A stretch of 8,532 nt of DNA, from assembly GCA_052143655.1 (NCBI GenBank), contig JBKQSL010000331.1, forward strand, positions 1 to 8,532, given 5' to 3'. Below are positions 4,784 through 8,532 of the stretch, piece after piece (the first letter of the stretch is position 1; each line of letters starts with the position of its first letter). The position numbers and the translations under genes are program-made. The notes beneath the pieces are model-generated. The model was not told the origin of the DNA. It did not search any database and worked only from the letters and a program-made list of their open reading frames with translations. This DNA comes from CAVSUR01 sp052143655. Lineage in GTDB: Bacteria > Actinomycetota > Actinomycetes > Streptosporangiales > Streptosporangiaceae.

Positions 4784-5167
4784 CTACTCAGGGCTCAGCC
4801 CGGGCATGTCCTCGGTGCACAGGCAGAACGGGTGTCCGGCCGGGTCGGCGTACACCCGGAAATGATCCCCGGGCTGGAACTCGTACTTTGTCGCGCCTGC
4901 GGTCAGCACCCGCGCCTCGGCCGCGTCGGCGTCGTCCACGTCGAAATCCAGGTGCACCTGCATCGACGAGGCGGGGTCAGGCCACGTCGGCGGGGTGTAG
5001 CCGGGCGCGGTCTGGAAGTCGATCCGGCCGCCCGGGCCCTGGACCGTCGCCCACCTGCCGTCGTCGAACGTCACCGTCCCGCCCGTGATCACGGCATAGA
5101 ACGCGGCCAGCCGCCCGGCGTCCGGGCAGTCCAGCGCGGCCGAGCAGAGCTTGATCGAATCAGACAT
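4784..5167 (-). CDS. VOC-superfamily (glyoxalase/bleomycin-resistance-like) protein
   Basis: The 127-residue product matches actinobacterial single-domain VOC proteins of the Glyoxalase_6 type: LDCPDAGRLAAFYAVITGG at the N-terminus, the PGYTPPTWPDP loop, the strand MQVHLDFDVDD with the likely metal-binding His, then AEARVLTAGATKYEFQPGD and YADPAGHPFCLC. Two paired beta-alpha-beta-beta-beta units are expected, acting as a metal-dependent or ligand-binding fold. The substrate is unknown. ATG 5165-5167 is chosen because GGAGG at 5175-5179 lies 7 bases upstream; a longer frame to 5230 lacks such a site. It is the second minus-strand gene after the hydrolase, but a 413-base gap makes a shared transcript doubtful. 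Its 3' end sits at the deletion junction of the HIT pseudogene. Confidence 0.85.
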   Translation of the reverse strand: MSDSIKLCSAALDCPDAGRLAAFYAVITGGTVTFDDGRWATVQGPGGRIDFQTAPGYTPPTWPDPASSMQVHLDFDVDDADAAEARVLTAGATKYEFQPGDHFRVYADPAGHPFCLCTEDMPGLSPE

Positions 5168-5174
5168 CGTTCTT

Positions 5175-5179
5175 CCTCC
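5175..5179 (-). promoter_or_regulatory. Ribosome binding site of the VOC gene
   Basis: GGAGG (followed by AAG) on the minus strand is 7 bases before ATG 5165-5167 and decides that start against the longer upstream frame. Confidence 0.7.
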
Positions 5180-5301
5180 GGGCTTCCCAGCGTCCCAGCG
5201 CGGCTCGCCCCGCCGCCATCTCCGGCGCAAAAGTGCGGCCAGCTACCGGCCGCCATGCCTGACAAGGGGAGTGCGGGTCAGCTGATAGTAACTGGCCTGT
5301 G

Positions 5302-5336
5302 TTATCCGGTCCAGACGATGTCGAAAATCCGGATAA
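5302..5336. promoter_or_regulatory. 8-bp inverted repeat, possible operator upstream of the VOC gene
   Basis: TTATCCGG (5302-5309) and CCGGATAA (5329-5336) are perfect inverted copies separated by 19 bases. They lie 135 bases upstream of the VOC start. They could be a regulator binding site; the wide loop makes an RNA terminator less likely. No regulator gene is adjacent. Confidence 0.3.
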
Positions 5337-5503
5337 TCGTGGCCTCGTCGCCCGCAAAATAGATCACCGATTTGGCTGCCTGCCTGGCCAGTCCGGTATC
5401 AGCTCAGCTGCGGAGCGAATTCCGTCCGGTCGCCGCGGCGAGCCGCCGAGAGCCGCAATTTCCGCTGGCCGTCCGGCCCGCGCGGGTACCCACGGTAAAT
5501 GCA

Positions 5504-5534
5504 AGCCCTTTTCCCGAGGTTCGCCGAAAAGGCT
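5504..5534 (-). terminator. Hairpin downstream of the CocE hydrolase
   Basis: On the minus strand AGCCTTTTC pairs with GAAAAGG(G)CT: 9 base pairs with one bulged G and a 12-base loop. It begins 46 bases after the hydrolase stop. There is no T-tract after it, so it is a candidate terminator only. Confidence 0.35.
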
Positions 5535-5580
5535 GCGGCTGTCAACGGGCGCCATTCAGGGCAAACGCAGGCCCCGGTGC

Positions 5581-7251
5581 TCAGCTGCCTAAATTTAGCA
5601 GGGGCAGCCGGGCGCAGGAGGGACGGCGGGCGTCGTGGAAGATCTCGAACCGGCACCGCAGCGCCCTGGTCGCGGCGCCGAACGGCTCGCCGGTGCCGAG
5701 GCTGCGGGCGAACCGGGGGAAGGCGCCCCCGCTGACCTGGAGCCGGATCCGGTGGCCTGCCCGCACCCGGTAGGCGGTGGGGAACAGTTCCACCTCCCCG
5801 GCGAGCACGCCGTCGCCGGCTGGCGTCAGCCCCGGCCCGGGCACCGCCCGCGGGTCCAGCCGCCGGATGCCGTCCACGACATTGCGGGAGACGCCCTTGG
5901 CGTCCACGTCGCAGACCCGGACGAACAGGTCGGCATGCGGGCGGCTGGTGCGCACGAAGATCAGGGCGCTCACCGGCCCGGCCAGGTCCTGGCCGGCGGC
6001 CAGCGGCTCGCTGGTGAACGTCAGCACGTCCGCGCGGGCCTCGACGGCAGCGTTGTCGGCCTGCTTGCCCGGCGGCTGGAGCATCGGGCCGCCCACGGAC
6101 GGGGTCGGGTCCGCGGGACTGTAGGTGAAAGCGGCGGGCGCGGCATCCCCAGGATCGCCGTCACGGGCCAGGGCGCCGCCCGGCCGCAGGAAGTACTCGC
6201 CGACGGTCATGCCCGGCGGCGGCCACTGCGGGAAGTCCAGCCACCGCCCGGCCTGCTGCAGGAACAGCCGCACGGGGCCGTCGGCCGGGGGCGGCGCGCC
6301 GTGCAGCCGGTGCTCCAGCCAAGCGATGTTCTCCCGGGTCATGGCACGCAGCTCGGCCGGCTCGCCATGCAGCCAGGGGCCGACGGTGATCCGGGCGGAG
6401 ACCCCGGCGGCGCTGATCGCGGCGTAGTCGCGCAGCTGCTCGCGCGCGAACAGGTCCCACCAGCCCGTCACCATGCTCACCGGCGGCAGCCGGGCCAGGT
6501 CGGCGCGGTCGTGGTCGGCCCCGGCCCAGAAGTCGTCACCGGGCGCGGCGTGCTCGGCGAAGTCGCGCCAGAACGCGACTGGCGCGCCCGCCACGTCTAC
6601 GTCTGCGGCCTGCAGCGGGACCTTGCGCAGCGCCCGCCGCACCCGCGCCTGCTGCAGCGGGCCGGGCAGGGCGTGCAGCAGGCCCCGCTCTTGGCGGCCG
6701 ATCTGCCCGGTCCAGCCGAGCGCGTTCTGGATGGCGGGCGCTCCGTCCTGGTAGAACGCGGCGGTGATCTTCCTCGCCGTGATGTCCAGCGACACCGACT
6801 GCAGCGGCGGGTCGGCGTAGGGGGCGATCGCCCACTGGACATGCCCCAGGTAGCTGCCGCCGGTCATCGAGACCCAGTCGTCGCACCACGGCTGCTCGCG
6901 CAGCCACGCCACGGTGGCCAGGCCGTCCTGCCGCTCGTGCTGGAACGGCCGGAACTGGCCGCCCGAGCCGAACGTGCCGCGGGTGCTCTGGATGAACACC
7001 TGGAATCCGCGCCGGGCCAGCGGCGCGGCGAACACCTGGGCGACTAGGCCCGCACGGCCGTACGGCGACCGGACGAGCACCACCGGCAGGGGCCGGTCCG
7101 GGCCGGCCGGCCGGTAGTGATTGCCCAGCAGCACGACCCCGTCGGGCATCGGCACGGCCACGTCGCGCCGCAGCACGTACGGCACAGCCGGGCCGGGCAG
7201 CCCGAGAGCGAGGTCAGCAGCCCGGCCGGCAGCTGTGGTCAGCGGATTCAC
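5581..7251 (-). CDS. CocE/NonD-family alpha/beta hydrolase (S15 peptidase-like)
   Basis: The 556-residue product matches cocaine-esterase-like, Xaa-Pro-dipeptidyl-peptidase-type serine hydrolases, which cleave esters or amides. The N-terminal strands RRDVAVPMPDGVVLLGNHYR and VVLVRSPYGR are typical. The nucleophile elbow MTGGSYLGHVQW gives Ser133. GWWDLFAREQL gives Asp266 and GPWLHG gives His295, a complete catalytic triad with family spacing. From about residue 370 (the YSPADPTPSVGG segment) to the end is the C-terminal jelly-roll domain, ending VSGGAFPRFARSLGTGEP and a short tail. The length is normal for the family. The GTG start (7249-7251) has GGGAG 8 bases upstream. No signal peptide is evident, so it is probably cytoplasmic. 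It is divergent from the VIT1 gene. The substrate is unknown; no pathway partner is adjacent. Confidence 0.9.
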   Translation of the reverse strand: MNPLTTAAGRAADLALGLPGPAVPYVLRRDVAVPMPDGVVLLGNHYRPAGPDRPLPVVLVRSPYGRAGLVAQVFAAPLARRGFQVFIQSTRGTFGSGGQFRPFQHERQDGLATVAWLREQPWCDDWVSMTGGSYLGHVQWAIAPYADPPLQSVSLDITARKITAAFYQDGAPAIQNALGWTGQIGRQERGLLHALPGPLQQARVRRALRKVPLQAADVDVAGAPVAFWRDFAEHAAPGDDFWAGADHDRADLARLPPVSMVTGWWDLFAREQLRDYAAISAAGVSARITVGPWLHGEPAELRAMTRENIAWLEHRLHGAPPPADGPVRLFLQQAGRWLDFPQWPPPGMTVGEYFLRPGGALARDGDPGDAAPAAFTYSPADPTPSVGGPMLQPPGKQADNAAVEARADVLTFTSEPLAAGQDLAGPVSALIFVRTSRPHADLFVRVCDVDAKGVSRNVVDGIRRLDPRAVPGPGLTPAGDGVLAGEVELFPTAYRVRAGHRIRLQVSGGAFPRFARSLGTGEPFGAATRALRCRFEIFHDARRPSCARLPLLNLGS

Positions 7252-7270
7252 CGGCTAATCTCCCTGTATA

Positions 7271-7285
7271 CGGCGCAGTGCGCCG
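7271..7285. promoter_or_regulatory. 15-base palindrome at the hydrolase promoter, possible operator
   Basis: CGGCGCA, a central G, then TGCGCCG form perfect 7-bp arms. The palindrome ends next to TATACA (minus strand, 7265-7270) and 6 bases from the GGGAG ribosome binding site (7260-7264) of the hydrolase. The position suits a repressor site, but GC-rich palindromes arise easily in this DNA. Confidence 0.3.
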
Positions 7286-7389
7286 AGGCCGCGGCGCAGC
7301 GGGTGCTGCCGCCAGGCTACCGAGCAGCGCCGCGGCGGCGCGGACCGCACCCTGCGGGTCAGCCGCCGCGCCGGGCAGGCTCCGCAGAG

Positions 7390-7395
7390 GATAAT
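7390..7395 (+). promoter_or_regulatory. Possible -10 box giving a leaderless VIT1 transcript
   Basis: GATAAT at 7390-7395 ends 7 bases before the GTG at 7403. If it is a -10 element, transcription would start at or next to the start codon, a common arrangement in actinobacteria. No good -35 is seen, and the nearest purine run (AGAGG) is 12 bases from the start, too far for a strong ribosome binding site. Confidence 0.35.
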
Positions 7396-7402
7396 CCGGC
7401 AC

Positions 7403-8152
7403 GTGGCAGACGACGAGCGGCAGGAACCGGGCGAGACGGTGCGGGCGGCCGCGAGCGCCGCAGGCTGGTCGCACCGGCACCGCGACGTGTCCGGCGGCTG
7501 GCTGCGGCCCACCGTATTCGGTGCCGTGGACGGCGTCGTGACGAACGCATCGCTGATCGCCGGGCTCGGCGGCGGCGGGGCCGCGCCGCACACGATCGTC
7601 CTTACCGGCGTGGCCGCCCTGGTCGCGGGGGCGTTCTCGATGGGAACCGGCGAGTACCTGTCGGTCACCAACCAGAACGAGCTCGTGCACGCCGAGGTCG
7701 ACCTGGAGCGCGCGATGCACGCCCGGTTCCCGGCCGAGGAGCAGGCCGAGCTGGCGGAGAAATTCCGCGGTTACGGCGCCGACTCCGATACGGCGATCCG
7801 GATGGCCGCTGCGGTCTCCCGTGACCCGGACACCGCGCTGCGCGTGCACACCCGCGAGGAGCTCGGCGTCGACCCGCAGGAACTGCCATCGCCGATCCTG
7901 GCCGGCGTCGCCTCGCTGCTGGCCTTCTCGGCCGGCGCGCTGGTCCCGCTGCTGCCCTACCTGTTCGGGCTGAACGTCCTCGGCGTCTCGCTGGCCTTCG
8001 CCGCGGTCGGCCTGACCGCCGGCGGGGTGACGGTCGGCAGGCTCACCGGCAGGCCGCTGCTGCGCTCGGGCCTGCGCCAGCTGCTGCTCGGCGCCCTGGC
8101 GGTGGCGGTCACGTTCGCCGTTGGCAGCCTCATCCACGCGCAGGCCGGCTAG
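7403..8152 (+). CDS. VIT1/CCC1-family iron/manganese membrane transporter
   Basis: This 249-residue protein is full length for a bacterial VIT1/CCC1 transporter, which moves Fe(II) or Mn(II) across the membrane, usually out of the cytoplasm in exchange for protons. The family signature FGAVDGVVTNAS (39-50) lies in the first membrane helix. AGAFSMGTGEYLSVTNQNE (75-93) is in the second and carries the conserved Met and Glu. Residues 94-160 form the acidic cytoplasmic metal-binding helices (Glu- and Asp-rich, with EVDLERAMHA and AEEQAELAEKF). Three more hydrophobic segments follow at about 164-188, 190-212 and 222-245, giving five in total. GTG 7403 is the chosen start and the N-terminal 30 residues are hydrophilic. 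The gene is divergent from the hydrolase across 151 bases; metal efflux or iron storage is the likely role. Confidence 0.9.
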   Translation: MADDERQEPGETVRAAASAAGWSHRHRDVSGGWLRPTVFGAVDGVVTNASLIAGLGGGGAAPHTIVLTGVAALVAGAFSMGTGEYLSVTNQNELVHAEVDLERAMHARFPAEEQAELAEKFRGYGADSDTAIRMAAAVSRDPDTALRVHTREELGVDPQELPSPILAGVASLLAFSAGALVPLLPYLFGLNVLGVSLAFAAVGLTAGGVTVGRLTGRPLLRSGLRQLLLGALAVAVTFAVGSLIHAQAG

Positions 8153-8348
8153 CGCTGGCAGGCGCTGTCCTCCCGGGCGGTCATCGACCAGGCGATCGGC
8201 ACAATCATGGCGCGGTCGCGCTGCGACCCGGGCCAGGCCTTCGCGATCTTGCGGCGGGCGTCCAACAACCGCAACGTCAAGCTGCGACCTGGCCCAGGAG
8301 ATGGTGACGCGGGCAGGCCGCCCGCCCGCATCCGCTCCGGCCCGCTGA
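8153..8348 (+). pseudogene. ANTAR-domain fragment directly after the VIT1 stop
   Basis: Immediately after the VIT1 TAG, in the same frame, the plus strand reads RWQALSSRAVIDQAIGTIMA, then RCDPGQAFAILRRASNNRN and VKLR. A shift at about 8285-8287 is followed by LAQEMVTRAGRPP and a stop at 8346-8348. This is the ANTAR RNA-binding domain, a three-helix bundle used for transcription antitermination (SRAVIDQAIGxIMA, FxiLRxaSqxrNvKLRdvA). Two bases (CG) appear to be missing between KLR and DLA. There is no start codon, and the GAF or response-regulator domain that normally precedes ANTAR is absent. It is a 3' gene remnant joined to the transporter gene by an old deletion or insertion. Confidence 0.65.
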
Positions 8349-8365
8349 CCGGCCGGGCTGTGCGG

Positions 8366-8395
8366 CCCGCGCCTGGCCGCCCCGCGCCTGGCCGC
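8366..8395. repeat. 15-base tandem repeat, two copies
   Basis: CCCGCGCCTGGCCGC occurs exactly twice, back to back, at 8366-8380 and 8381-8395. It lies in non-coding DNA between the ANTAR fragment and the terminator hairpin. Probably a slippage duplication. Confidence 0.6.
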
Positions 8396-8405
8396 GGACA
8401 TGCGC

Positions 8406-8444
8406 GCGCCCGGCCAGCCGGGGGGAGGAGAGCTAGCCGGGCGC
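8406..8444 (-). terminator. Strong hairpin terminator of the Ig-like-domain gene
   Basis: On the minus strand GCGCCCGGCTAGC pairs with GCTGGCCGGGCGC: 13 base pairs with one U-G wobble and a 13-base loop. It starts 16 bases after the TAA stop at 8461-8463. On the plus strand one pair becomes a C-A mismatch, so the minus orientation fits better. There is no T-tract, as is usual in actinobacteria. Confidence 0.62.
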
Positions 8445-8460
8445 ACACCGGGGAGGGAGA

Positions 8461-8532
8461 TTAGTGGACCGTGAGCGCTGCCTCCGCACTGGCGCTGCCG
8501 CCGGAGTTACTGGCTACCACCAGGACGGGATA
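8461..8532 (-). CDS. C-terminus of an Ig-like-domain, probably secreted protein (partial)
   Basis: The minus frame is open from the window edge to TAA (8461-8463) and encodes 23 residues: PVLVVASNSGGSASAEAALT and VH. The pattern V-x-A-S-N-S-x-G-S-A-S-A-x-A-x-L-T-V is the last two strands of an Ig-like or related beta-sandwich domain, as repeated in bacterial extracellular and cell-wall proteins. The protein ends right after the domain with no anchor, suggesting secretion. The rest lies beyond the window. The matching terminator hairpin downstream supports this reading. Confidence 0.6.
   Translation of the reverse strand, partial: YPVLVVASNSGGSASAEAALTVH

Larger units (their letters stand above)
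5180..5580. other. Long intergenic region between hydrolase and VOC genes
   Basis: About 400 bases without a supportable gene. Several frames of 60-130 codons cross it on both strands, but none shows a family motif. Two structures stand out: an inverted repeat at 5302-5336, upstream of the VOC gene, and a hairpin at 5504-5534, downstream of the hydrolase. Local composition is less GC-rich around 5290-5370 (TTATCC, GATAATCG, AAAATAG), fitting a promoter-bearing gap. Confidence 0.55.

Noticed and set aside
5268..5290. AGTGCGGGT and GCTGATAGT near 5270-5289 as a third att copy
   Set aside because: The two short matches are in swapped order relative to the tRNA-Gly repeat and no T-loop or acceptor sequence follows; chance similarity.
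5635..7047. 470-codon plus-strand frame opposite the CocE hydrolase
   Set aside because: Antisense open frame caused by high GC; the minus strand has the full catalytic triad.
7214..8446. 410-codon minus-strand frame opposite VIT1
   Set aside because: Antisense shadow crossing VIT1, the ANTAR fragment and the intergenic region; no domain visible.
1..8532. CRISPR array, rRNA or riboswitch
   Set aside because: No regularly spaced repeats, no rRNA-like stretch and no leader structure that I can recognise.

Overview
The window is high-GC DNA with GTG starts, purine-rich ribosome binding sites and typical actinobacterial families (VapBC of the short VapB type, CocE hydrolase, VIT1, ANTAR, IS982-like transposase). 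I read it as a high-GC actinobacterium; the order cannot be told. Only the first ~110 bases are near 50% GC.

Layout. 1-84 is the end of an unrecognised gene, followed by a terminator-like hairpin. 342-385 and 1154-1197 are two 44-base direct repeats equal to the 3' part of a tRNA-Gly gene (CCC-type loop). Between them lie the C-terminal part of a tyrosine integrase, whose stop codon abuts the first repeat, and the C-terminal scrap of a helix-turn-helix protein. This looks like the collapsed end of a tRNA-integrating element. Just outside the second repeat is an apparently intact VapBC-type toxin-antitoxin operon on the minus strand (1274-1888). 2010-2195 is the start of a GNAT-like gene without its rest, and 2143-3150 is an aldo/keto reductase whose C-terminus is altered by a one-base insertion. 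3208-3882 holds three 5' gene fragments: an IS982-like transposase, a histidine phosphatase and a GAF-type sensor. 4005-4382 is a SnoaL-like protein, 4461-4780 a frameshifted HIT-family gene cut before its catalytic histidines, and 4784-5167 a VOC/glyoxalase-like protein. After a 413-base gap comes a full-length CocE/NonD serine hydrolase (minus, 5581-7251), divergent from a VIT1/CCC1-type Fe/Mn transporter (plus, 7403-8152). An ANTAR-domain fragment follows the transporter stop directly. The window ends with the C-terminus of a secreted-looking Ig-like-domain protein (minus) and its strong terminator hairpin.

How it fits together. Intact genes (vapBC, SnoaL-like, VOC, CocE, VIT1) are separated by at least eight truncated or frameshifted genes. 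The region reads as accessory DNA shaped by repeated insertion and deletion next to a tRNA attachment site. I see no convincing new multi-gene system. The most informative signals are the tandem att repeats with an integrase relic, the cluster of deletion junctions, and the single-base frameshifts. Family assignments rest on remembered motifs and not on database searches.
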